A DNA stretch of 60,000 bases, from positions 85,979,525 through 86,039,524 of the forward strand of contig CM043958.1 in the NCBI GenBank assembly GCA_014529385.2, given 5' to 3'. A program made the position numbers and the translations under genes. This document shows positions 31,985-42,560 of this stretch, piece by piece; the stretch's first letter is position 1; each line of letters starts with the position of its first letter. Under the pieces are notes generated by a model. The model searched no databases. It worked only from the letters and a program-made list of their open reading frames with translations, and was not told the origin of the DNA. The DNA comes from Adiantum capillus-veneris. Its lineage: Eukaryota > Streptophyta > Polypodiopsida > Polypodiales > Pteridaceae.

Positions 31985-34318
31985 TCACCTCTTATATCTC
32001 TTACTCTTCTTGTTTAATTCTCGATTACGGTCGATTTCTAGTGAAGACTCACTAGATGAATCACTACTTGTGTCTTCTGCTCCCTTAGATAGATTATCAT
32101 CTAGGTTACCACTGGGCCCTGAATGGTTTGTCCCCACATTTGCTCTAAGATTTAACTCAGATTCTTTGTCCTCAGAGTCGATTTCAACTGATGATTCTGA
32201 CCCCAAATCGTGTGGACTATAGTCTTGTGAGGCGCTACTGGTTCCAATGTCAGTCAAACTTTCATCTTGTAGATCATCAGAAGCTATATGCATTGCTTCT
32301 AGCATATTTAAGGGTACCAGTGGTGGTATTTCATCCCCCTCAGGTGTTACCCAAGTTGTACCCCTATTTCCCCAAGTGTCTATGGTTGCTGCTAGGTGGA
32401 ACCAATCCACATTGTCCGACTCAGTCATCCCAGGTAGTACCTCCATATAAGGAGAATCTTCCCCAACATCATTGTCCGCTTTACACGTGTAACAATACTG
32501 CAATGGGGCTGGGGCCGAGTGAACTATGGTGTCAGATCTATGATCAATTATAAACCTATTTCCTAGAGGATGTGCTCGACCCGTCACAAGATCCACTTGA
32601 ATGACAGAATCTTGGAATTGCAAGTAGACATGGTTTTTGGACCAGTCATGCACCATTTTTGCTTCCCTCATGAAAGGACGTCCTAAGATCATCTCCGATG
32701 CCATAGTGTGTTTGGAGAAATCCATAACAATAAAGGTAATCCTTATTTTATGTCCAAAGACCTTGATCTTGAGATCTTCTAGCATCCCAATAGGTTTAAC
32801 AATAGACCCATTGGCCATCTTCACTACTATGGTTGTGGTCGCAAAGTGAGGTCTTCCCATAGTTTCCCAGCAATTTTTAGTCACAATGCTAACCCCAGCT
32901 CCACCATCAAGGATTCCCTTCACAGTTAATCCCTTAGTAGTGATTGGTATAGTCGCATTGGATTCATCACCCTCAAAGTATTGTCCCAACTTGTTAACAG
33001 GTATTTCTATAACAAGGTTCTCATCTAGGTTGGGTTGTGGATCTATGTGTTCCTCCTCTATTGGCATCTCCCCAACTCCATCCATCTGTGCAAATTGTGG
33101 TAGCCCAAACTTCACTTCTCCATTGAGGAAGGCTCGAAGAGCTGAGACTAGATCGGGGTCTTTATATAGTTTGGACATAATGGTGGTTCTAACTTCTGAA
33201 GACATGAAATCCATCAGTTTGGCAATGTTTAACGGCACCTTTTGGCCTTGAGTCCCTTGACGTGTGGAAGATGGGATCTCCATTTCTTCGATAGGATCAG
33301 GTAGTCCCTCTGTAAACATTCTTTCCATCAACAAGTGAGTACGCCCACTTTCCCATGACTTTAAGTCACTTTCTTCTTGGATGACACTAGGTATGTCCCA
33401 GGGTCTATGGACTTGGTGAGGTTGTTGTTGCGTAGGGAACACGGTGTCTGTAATCTGGATCTTCCTAGGTGCTGGTTCTAGATCCCTTTGGGTATCTTCT
33501 ACCAAACTCCTTAATTGCTTGACTCGCTCGATCTCCTCTGTAGGATTTGGATAAGTTCTTATCTTCTTTTTGGATCCTGGCCATTGTGGCTTATGAAGAT
33601 CTTCCTTGTTGGTTCCTATGTTAGTGGTCGTTTTCGTCTCCATGGTTTCACCTGAATCATAATCTTCTTTAGCGTCGTTCATATATACGGGGTCGTTACC
33701 AGTCCCTATGTTGGTCTTTGAACTGGGGTCTGACGTCGCTGCTTTTTGCGATCTCTTTCTTTGTGTTTTCTTCTTTTTCTGAGATTGGGCAATTGATGCC
33801 ATGTCTCTTTCCTCAAGAATATAATTTTGTTTTTGGAGCATCGATCGTGTGAGTACGTTTACTGGTACCACAGGTGTACTTGGTGATGGCTCCTCAGTAA
33901 CTTCAATCAAGTTTAATGGCGTGATCTTCGGTGCATTTGGCTTATTTGGACATTGGGCAATCAAATGATCTATGCCACATCGATTACACATGAGTATCGA
34001 CATTGTAGACGTGCTCGCTTGATTGGTTTGCATAAGTGTGGCGTTCTTTTGTAGCCTAATAGGACACTCGGCTACACGATGTGGACCTCCACACTCATAG
34101 CATTGAAGAGGTGGTCGCTTAGCAGTGTAATTGATATTTTGGCCTCTTGCCGCAAGAGCAGCTACTTGATATACAGGTTTGACTTGTCCCCAATAGTCCT
34201 CCATGTAGTATTGTGGACTTTCTTCAAGCACATCCATCCCATAGGCGATATTAGGATCTATATCTTCCTCACAGCCTTCCAAACAAGAAATAGATGACTC
34301 ACAACCCACTTGATTCAC
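31985..34318 (-). pseudogene. nucleocapsid and first protease-like domain of gag-pol (outer copy, 777 residues open)
   Basis: About residues 73-125 contain two short knuckles, CYECGGPHRVAEC and CNRCGIDHLIAQC, both CX2CX3HX4C. A long charged hinge follows (KKKKTQRKRSQK; many Ser/Glu/Thr). The retropepsin-like fold has KGILDGGAGVSIVTKN near residue 469 (plus-strand near 32902-32913) and EMILGRPFMREAKM about 75 residues later. DGG replaces the catalytic DT/SG, as in the inner copy and in the 444-9108 element. After an acidic Ser-rich region (SSDSSSESSLEI) the frame ends at TGA 31985-31987, which is an Arg codon in the inner copy, so ancestrally it read into RT. Confidence 0.88.
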
Positions 34319-34767
34319 AGAAGTGATTCTCGGATGTGTGGTTGCAGTCCTAGCACTGGAGGTGGTAAGGGTGTTGTTTGAACAACATTTTGGGCCCTAG
34401 GGACCATATGTTGTGATGTTTGTTCAAGAGGTGGGGCCGACATCAATGCAGGCACTCGAGGTGTGTCTGTCCATGCTAAGGTTGGTCTATTGGCCATCGC
34501 ACGCTTAAATACTGTGCAATACTTAGCTTGATGACCATACCTCCCACAGGCATTGCAGTTCCCATTGAATTTTACTCTAAAAGTAGGGCATTCACTGGTA
34601 CTATGCGGTCCATAGCATACTGAGCACCATTGTTGATCCCTTCTTGGATACATATGATTGTTTTGCGGAGCATGATTGTCTCTAAGACTCTCTTGAATAG
34701 CCTTGGTGAGATCTGCTAAAGTCATTTCAGATATCTTTGGCTCCTTAGCAATAGGCTTTAGGGTCAT
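34315..34767 (-). pseudogene. gag: gag nucleocapsid part with knuckles (outer copy)
   Basis: It reads MTLADLTKAIQESLRDN, then CSVCYGPHSTSEC (CX2CX3HX4C) and CNACGRYGHQAKYC (canonical CX2CX4HX4C), then a Pro-rich stretch. It is in frame with the capsid block at 34771-36240 after one TAG, and out of frame with 34318 by a shift at the boundary. Confidence 0.85.
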
Positions 34768-34770
34768 TGG

Positions 34771-36240
34771 CTAATGCCCCGATGCTTGTGAGCTAATAGA
34801 TTTAGACTCAACAGACACTCTTTCTCCTTGAATCATTAAATTATCCTCCAATTGGATCGCATTGGTGGTGACTGCTTCCCAAGTGGTGATACCTCTAATG
34901 GCCAGGCCATTGTAGATATCCTCATGCCGTAATCCCCTAATGAATCTATCAAGCAATTGGTTATTGTTGAAGCGCTCATTTGGATTACAACGAGAATTCA
35001 AATGCTTCAAGCGACTTATAAAGTCTCTCACCGACTCTCCTTCCTCTCGTTGGGCTTTCTGGAGCTGAGAGGCTATACCCCAAAGCACTCCCTCTCGTAT
35101 GTATTCTTTTAAGAACAGTCTCTTAAGAGTAGGGTAAATCGTTTTTTCTTCCACCCTTAGGGTTCTATACCAATCCCCAACCTTTCCACTTAAGGTTAGG
35201 CTTAAAGCATTGCTCTTATGTAGGTCATTGTGTTCTCCTAGAGAATCGCATATTTGTTCAAACACTTCGATATGCTTTCTCACATCCCCGTCTCCACTAA
35301 ATTTTTGTGTGAGCTTGGCTATTTGTACTGCCTTACTTCTAGGATCTCTATCAGGCGTGTTACACATATTCTCAGCAATAGATCGACCAATAGCTTGAGC
35401 AAATGTTGCCAAGTCACCTAAATGAGTAGGCACCGTGGGTGAAGGCGCTCCAGAGACTACATGTGGAGTAGGTATTGGCATCGGGCTTGGTGCATAGGAA
35501 GCCCTTGGGTTCCACGTTGGGTACGATGTTGTGCCGTGTGGTGGTCCATAGTTCATATGGGTGGCCCTAGGCACAGCAGACATCGGATGTGACATGCTAA
35601 TGCTAGCCGGTATAGTCCCATGGAAATAAGAACTTGTGTATTGTGGTTGTGGAGCATAGGTAGTTGAGACAATGGGAGGAGTAGAGACTACATGAGTACG
35701 ATGACCCATAGGTGCATACGATTGGTACACACTTGTAGGTACTATTGCAGGCATTGAGCTACCATGTAGTGGTGCTTTACTAACAAATGAGGTCCATGGC
35801 ATGTTTCTTGGCATGCCCATCATTGGGGTAGGCATGGTAGCCGTGGTGTCATCAAGGGAAAGATGAGCTAGACTTGGAAAGGTGAAGCTATCACTTGTGG
35901 GCTCAGATTGCACCGAGACCCCTGGAGAAACAACATATGGGGGATCCATCGGACTTACCGAGGGAGTCTCCATTTGCGATAAGGTCGGTTGTTTAGCCTT
36001 CCATGTATCCAAGAATCTCATGAGACCCGTTGAAGGCATGTTGAACCCCTTGTTCTGTCTCTCTAACTCGATAACCCTATGGATGACCTCACAAACTCTT
36101 TGTTGTTGATCCTCCACATTAGTAGCACCCATTGTGGATTGTAAGACATCTAACCAACCCACGTGATAGGTGTGACCTATGTATAGGTCGGTCAGAGTTT
36201 CTGTTTGTAATTCGTACTCCCAGTTCTCATTTAAGAACAC
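34771..36240 (-). pseudogene. gag: gag capsid region (outer copy, 489 residues open)
   Basis: The first 100 residues are homologous to the inner copy (FLNENWEYELQTETLTDLYI, GHTYHVGWLDVLQSTMGATN). A Pro/Ser/Met/Tyr-rich low-complexity middle follows (about residues 110-280). The retrotransposon-gag domain is near residues 300-450: FSGDGDVRKHIEVFEQICD, LTLSGKVGDWYRTLRVEEK, REEGESVRDFISRLKHLN, NQLLDRFIRGLRHEDIYN. It ends at a TAG before the nucleocapsid block. The first residue is not a true start (GTG); the gag N-terminus is 36884-36402 in another frame. Confidence 0.88.
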
Positions 36241-36401
36241 TCCATCTAGGATTGAGGTGCTAGGGGTGTCCTTTGAACTAGATGCAATGTTGCTTTCTAA
36301 GGGTTGGCCCTTAGCGGTTGCTAAATCAGGAGCACTTGATTGCTAAATCAGGAGCTCTCGACTTCCTTTTACCTCGCTGCAAGGATATATCGCTCAACCT
36401 C

Positions 36402-36884
36402 TTACACTTCGGCAAGGCTTCTACCATCGGGTAATATGACCTCGGAGGGAAATAACTCTGAAGAGTCAGGAGGTGCGGTGAATGAACTATTCACGTGCAC
36501 ATTCTCTAACGGTATAGGGTCTACATTTGTCACGAATGGAGAATTTACTTCCCCACCCCCCTCATTTACATCATTAGCTCCATGTTCGGAGCGAGTGGCT
36601 CTACTAAAGGTTTCCTTCAGGCGGCTAAGCACACTCGGCCCGGACCGAGGACCCATGGCATGCATGTCTTGGCTTGAGCTATCGGGATTAGGCATTGGGA
36701 AACCCTCCATGATGTCGGAGTTAGAGGAAGAGTCACTAGCCGCTATGTTCAGGTCTTTGTTTGTACTGCCTTGGGTCCCCGCCGAGGGCCCGGAACCTAA
36801 AGTAGGTGGATATCGAGAACTAGCGTAAGTCGAAATTCTCTCTAGTTGCTCTATTTCTAGCACACGACCAGAGCGCAGATGCAT
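36402..36884 (-). pseudogene. gag: gag N-terminus (outer copy)
   Basis: It starts at ATG 36884 (MHLRSGRVLEIEQLERISTY), homologous to the inner gag start at 39044 (MNLRSGRVLEHEH). It is Ser/Pro-rich with GSGPSAGTQGS and ATRSEHGAND and ends at VILPDGRSLAEV where a stop occurs. Between here and 36240 a 16-bp word (TTGCTAAATCAGGAGC near 36318 and 36341) is duplicated and the frame is shifted. Confidence 0.85.
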
Positions 36885-37389
36885 GTGCCTTTGGCACCCT
36901 TCAAGCGTCGGCGATTAACCTCAAAGGTTAACCGCTTACCTTTTTCAAGTGCCCGTTTTCACTCGTGTTTTTTACGTTTTTAATGTTTTTTAATGTTTGA
37001 TTTTTTTTATTGAAGTGTGTGATAGCTTGAAATGAGCGTATCACTTAGAGGGTCACTGTGTGCTTTACAACACAATTTTCGGGCATCTGAAGTTCTGTTG
37101 GTCCTCAAAAAATCAATTTATAGCTATGTGTGACACTAAAATTCGTTTTTTTTAAAAAGGCGACTAAGGCCTAGGCCTGAGCGTGAGCTTGGGCTTGGGT
37201 CTGGGAGATATTCCCGATCTCGGTCCTACCTTTAATTTTTTTAATTTTTTTAAATTTTTTATTAATTTTTAAGGATAAGGTCGCCGCGGCCTGTGCGAGA
37301 GCACACATACACACTCTATCTACCTACTTCTAACTAATACACCTACTCTTACACACTAACACACTCTATTAACTCTCACTAATCTACTT
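36885..37389 (-). other. outer element leader, gag-proximal part
   Basis: Untranslated leader between the gag ATG and the inner-element insertion. It is low in complexity, with T-rich and GGGCTTGGG-type words. The other half of the leader lies at 50723-50991. Confidence 0.8.
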
Positions 37390-37394
37390 CCTAC

Positions 37395-37981
37395 TGTTAA
37401 CCCTCACGGCTCACGGACACCCCATCACCTACGACGGACGTGTATTATGTATTTGGTAGAGTCAGGTACCGGGCTTGTCGGACCAATAGGAAAAGGGTAA
37501 GAGTGATCGCCGATGAGAGGCGCACTCTAACTGGGACATTCAAGGGATTAGTTGGCTAAGCATGGGCGCCCAAGTGTGAATGGGGTGAGCTCATATAAAA
37601 GCCAACTAAACCTAAAATTCACCCATTCTCTCATTTGTGCAATAGAAGAGTGCTCTTGCTCCATCTCCATCTCCATCTTCTTCTTCTTCACCTCCTCGTG
37701 TGTGTGTGTGTATGTGTGTGAGAGAGAGAGGTAGAGTGTGTGTGCGATCGAGCATTACGAAGGCACGACGGCGGCGAAGCGGTTGAGCGCGGCACGACTG
37801 CAGCTTCTTCTTCATCGCGGCGAGGAATCCTCCACGGCAGGAGCATAGAGCGGTGAGTGACGCACCATTGCCCTCTTTTGAGCTTGCTAGATTAGTCTTG
37901 TTGTTTGCTTGGAGCCATTTGTGGCTCGCACACGGTGTATCGGCAAGTCCCTTGCTTCGACAGTGCGGCAAGGAGCGCACA
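37395..37981 (+). repeat. 5' LTR of inner gypsy element
   Basis: TGTTAACC to GCGCACA. TATAAAA at 37594-37600, followed by a (GT)n/(GA)n tract near 37697-37730. Confidence 0.97.
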
Positions 37982-37985
37982 TTTT

Positions 37986-38003
37986 TGGCGCCGTTGCCGG
38001 GGA
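37986..38003 (+). other. tRNA-Asp-type primer binding site of inner gypsy element
   Basis: TGGCGCCGTTGCCGGGGA, 18 nt complementary to the 3' end of plant tRNA-Asp; widespread in Athila-type gypsy elements. Confidence 0.95.
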
Positions 38004-39043
38004 ATCGCCCTGCACTAAGCCCAAGAGGCACTTTGTGCTTCTCCTATGTGTTGTTTGTAGTAGGAAAGAAGAGGAAGAGGAAGAGGAATGAGTTGTTTTC
38101 CTGCAAGTTGTTAATTTCTGTGTTGTCTGCAAGTTCTGTGATTTCTGCATAATGTTGTGTTTTCTGTTTGCACACAGTCTTTGTACAATTAGTAGTCGTT
38201 AGCTTGGTTGCAGTGAATGAATAAGTAGGAAGGCAGTTAGCAATTTCTGTTTGCACACAGTTCTGCACACAGTTTTCTGTCAAGGATTGGCTGCACACAG
38301 TGTTTGCACAGTAAGGTAGTGAGAGAGGAAGTAGGTGGATAGTTAGCTCACTGTCAGTAAGCAGTTAACAGATTAGTTAGTAGATTAGTTAGTGGTTAGC
38401 AGCACTGTTAGTAAGTAGATAAGGTAGTGAGCTGTTGACTGGGAGGGTAGGTAGGTGACAGTGTGTGTGGCCAAGAAAGGGTCACCAAAACCGCGCGTGG
38501 TCGTCACCCAAAAAAATAAAATAAAATAATAAAATTATTTTTTTTAAAAAAAAGATTTAAGCGTGAGTGACTGGGGAGCTACACTAAAATTTGGATCGGG
38601 ATCGGGATCAAGCTCAAGCCCAAGCCCAAGCCCAAGCCTCAGTCCTCACTCTTATGATATATACTAGACTCACTCTTATATATATACCCTACCCCCTCAA
38701 GAGAGAATGAGAGCATGTGGGGCAAGTCCTCCACTCTCCTCCCTTCTCTTCCCACTTGCACCCTTAGACTTTCTAATTTGGGCCTAGTTCCCTACTAGAA
38801 ATTGACGGTTTTAGGGATTCCGAGGGCATAAAGTGACCAAACGGAGGGCTGTAAAGCACGGCACGTCCCTCTGACCGAGACGCTCGTTTTGAGATATCAT
38901 ACGTTCTATTCTATAGCTGGGTCAGAAAAAAAGGACCAAAAAATCAAAAAAATAAGAAAAGACTTGGGTTGCAAAACACCCAAAATTACTAGGTGAGCAG
39001 CCTTCACGGGCCCTCACTGACACTTCTAGGGGATCCAAGTCAT
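38004..39043 (+). other. leader of inner gypsy element
   Basis: About 1 kb before the gag ATG. It contains GCACACAGT-type and TTAGTTAGTAG-type short repeats, an A/T-rich block near 38510-38560, and a CAAGCCCAAGCCC repeat near 38610-38640. No ORF of note. Confidence 0.8.
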
Positions 39044-41953
39044 ATGAACCTACGCTCTGGACGAGTGTTAGAGCACGAGCATATTGGTAGTGCCTCCATT
39101 TACGCGGGCACCCATTATTCCTCCACCCTAGGTTCTGGACCTTCGGCCGGGACTCAAGGTAGCGCGACCCAAGATCCTCATATCGCGTCTAGTGATTCTT
39201 CCTCTGACTACGAAGTCATGGAGGGGTATCCTACACCAAACCCTGATAGTTCAAGTCAAGAAATGCATGCCATGGGTCCATGGCCCGGGTCCAGCGTGTT
39301 TAGCCGCTTAAAAGAGACCCTTAGTAGAGCTACTCGCTCCGAACATGCGGTTAATGAAATAAATGAAGGGAGTGGGGAAGTAAATTCGTCATTCATGCCT
39401 AAAATGGACCCTATGCTTCTTGAGAGTGTGCATGTGAATGCTCCATCCACTGCACCTCCTGATCCTTTAGGACTATCTCCCTCTGAGGTTTTACTACCCG
39501 ATGGTAGGAGTCTTGCCGAAGTACAAGAGATCGAACGCTATATGCAAGCACCAAGGGAGAGGGAAATTGAGAACCTACGAAGGCTAGAATAAAGTCGAGC
39601 CCTGAAAGCAAAGGCTCCTATGACAACAATCATGCCAACCGAGCAACCGAGTGCTCCCAAGGTAGCAGTCACGGAGGGGCAAGCTATGGGGAGCAATAAT
39701 GCTTCCACTTCAAGGGAAACCTCCAGTACGCCGGGTCTAGATGGAATATTCCTAAACGAAAATTGGGAGTATGACCTACAAGCAGAAGCTTTAACTGATC
39801 GGTACACAGGACACACCTATCATGTGGGTTGGTTAGATGTTTTACAATCCACATCGGGTGCTACTAGCATAGATGAGCAACAACAGAAAGTCTGTGATGT
39901 CCTCCATAGGATTGTCGAGTTAGAAAGACAGAACACAGGGATCAACATGCCTTCAACAGGCCTAATGAGATTCTTGGATACGGGAAAGGCCAACCAACCA
40001 ACCCTATCACAAATGGAGACTCCCTCAGTGAGGCCCATTGATCCTCCATATGTTGTTTCGCCAGGAGCCTCAGTACAATCTGAGCCCACAAGTGGCAGCT
40101 TTACCTTCCCAGATCTAGCTCATCTTTCTCTTAATGACACTACGGCTACCATGCATATCCCAGTGGTGAGCATGACAAGAAGTACACCATGAAGTTCATT
40201 TGTTAATACTGCGCCGATGCCTAGTAGCACAGTGCCCCCAACTATACCTACATGTATGTATCAATCATGTGCACCTGTCGTACCTCAGCCTCATGTAGCT
40301 CCTACACCTCCGATTATTCCAAGAGCTTACAATCCACAATGGAATTATCCGAGCTCTTATACAAGTGGAGCCATGCCATTTAATAATAACATGCCATATC
40401 AGGCACCCCCTATGCCTAGGGCCACGCCTGTAAACTTTGGACCACCGTCTGGTACACCACCATACGAAATTTGGGACCCAAGAGCTGCGCGTATGCCAAG
40501 GCCAAGGCCAACTCCCATCTCACATGTGGTTCCAGGAGCACATACACCCATTATACCTGCTCAAATAGGAGATTTGGCAGCATTTGCTCAAACTATCGGT
40601 CGCTCTATTGCGGAAAACATGTGTAGTGCACCTGATAGAGAGCCTAGGAGCAAGGCAGTTCAAGTAGCTAATCTCACATAGAAATTCAATGGAGACAGAG
40701 ATGCTAGAAAGCATATGGAAGTCTTTGAACATGTGTGCGATTCCTTGGAAGAGCACAATGAGCTACATAAGTGTAAGGCTTTGAGTTTGACCCTAAGCGG
40801 AAAGGCTGGAGATTGGTATAGAACCTTAAGAGTAGAAGAAAAAACGATCTACTCTACTCTTAGGAGACTGTTCTTAAAAGAATACATACGAGAGGGAGTA
40901 CTTTGGGGTGTAGCCTCTCAGCTCTAGAAAGCCCAACGAGAAGAAGGTGAATCCGTGAGAGACTTCATTAGTCGCCTAAAGAATTTGAATTCTCGATGCA
41001 ATCCAAACGAGCGATTCAACGACAACCAATTGCTCGATAGATTCATTAGGGGACTACGGCATATGACTTTGGCAGATCTCACAAAGGCCATCCAAGAAAG
41101 CCTTAGGGGTAATCATGCTCCACAAAACACTCATATGTATCCAAGAAGGGAGCAACAATGGTGCTCAATTTGCTTGGGTCCACATACTACGAGTGAATGC
41201 CCTACTTTCAGAGTAAAGTTTAACCGGACTTGTAACGTGTGTGGTAGGTATGGCCATCAAGCGAAGGATTGCCTAATGCTTAAACGCATCATGGAAAATA
41301 GACCGCCTATAGCTTGGGCAGACTCACCTCGAGTTCCTGCATTGATGCCTACCCCACCCATGGAGCAACAGTTGCCATTACAGCACATGGTCCCTAGAAC
41401 CCAAAATGTGGTCCAAACCACACCGTTGCCACCTCCAGTGCTAGGATCGCAACCCCCTCATCCAAGAGTTACACCTATGAACCAAATAGGTTGCGAGTCA
41501 TCTAGTACTTATGTAAATTGCGAAGAGGACATAGACTCTAGTATCACCTATGGAGTCGACATGCTTGAGGAGTGTCCCATGTACTATATGGAAGACCATT
41601 GGGGACAAATCAAACCGGTATATCAAGCTACTGCGCTAGCAGCAAGAGGCCAAAACATTAATAGTTTTACCAAGAGACCACCTCTTCAGTGCTACGAATG
41701 TGGTGGACCACATCGAGTAGCTGAGTGCCCCATTAGAATGCAAAAGAATGCCGCACTAATGCAAACAAGTCAAGGGAGTGCATTGGCAATGCCAATACTC
41801 ACTTGTAATCGTTGTGGCATAGATCATTTGATCGCACAGTGTCCTAACAATCCAAATGCACCGAAAATCACACCATTGAACATAATAGAGATTGTTGATG
41901 GGACACCACCAACTATCAAAGTTAAACCACCCAGTTGCGAAACCTCAAGATAA
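39044..41953 (+). pseudogene. gag: gag of inner gypsy element, four in-frame stops and deletions
   Basis: ATG 39044 starts MNLRSGRVLEHEH. The frame meets TAG 39590-39592, TGA 40190-40192, TAG 40679-40681 and TAG 40925-40927. Segments between are homologous to the outer gag: NENWEYDLQAEALTDRYTG, then the capsid domain KHMEVFEHVCDSLEEH, LTLSGKAGDWYRTLRVEEK, ESVRDFISRLKNLNSRC. After GLRH about 68 residues present in the outer copy are missing. Four knuckles follow: CSICLGPHTTSEC, CNVCGRYGHQAKDC, CYECGGPHRVAEC and CNRCGIDHLIAQC; three are the short CX2CX3HX4C form. The block ends at TAA 41951 after a frameshift. Confidence 0.9.
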
Positions 41954-42560
41954 GCCACGAGAGACAAAAAATGAGGATTGCAAGAGAAAGAGTGGAACCT
42001 ATCCAAACCCAACAGTGGAAATTGAACGAGTCCAACAACTGAGGGGTTTGGTGGAAGAAACTCAACGAACATTAGAACCTGAACCCAAACATATCCAGAT
42101 GTCGGACACAGTGTTTCCCACACAAGTTCAACCTCACAAGAACTACAGGCCGTTAGCGATACCCAGTATCATTCAGGAAGAGAGTGAGGGTAGGACATCT
42201 GAAAGTGGACACACACCTTTCCTACTAGAGAGAATGTTTGGTGAGGGAATACCCGACCCCCTTGAGGAAGTGGAGATTCCATCTTCACCATTCTCTTGTC
42301 AGGGTCCTACGTCCCACAAGATGCCATTAAATGTTGCCAAATTGATGGATTTCATGTCTTCAGAAGTTAGAACCACCATCATGTCCAAACTATATAAAGA
42401 CCCCGAGCTAGTCTCAGCTGAGGAACATTTAGCACCACCATCTGACCTAGCGGGACATGAATCTGTAATTGAAGTACCCGTTAACAAGTTGGGGCAATGG
42501 GGCAATACTTTGAAGGTGATGAATCTAATGCTACTCTGCCAATCACTATTAAAGGATTAA
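41892..42560 (+). pseudogene. gag-protease hinge of inner gypsy element (frameshifted block)
   Basis: In a different frame from both neighbours. It reads SGTYPNPTVEIERVQQLRG, VFPTQVQPHKNYRPLAIPS, NVAKLMDFMSSEVRTTIMSK and SVIEVPVNKLGQ, matching the outer 777-residue frame but lacking about 90 residues near its start and about 30 after KDPELVSA. The exit frameshift is caused by an 8-bp tandem duplication GGGGCAAT (42491-42498, 42499-42506). Confidence 0.85.

Noticed and set aside
38993-39043. Upstream extension of inner gag
   Set aside because: The extension starts at GTG and is absent from the outer copy; the shared start is the ATG of MNLRSGR/MHLRSGR.
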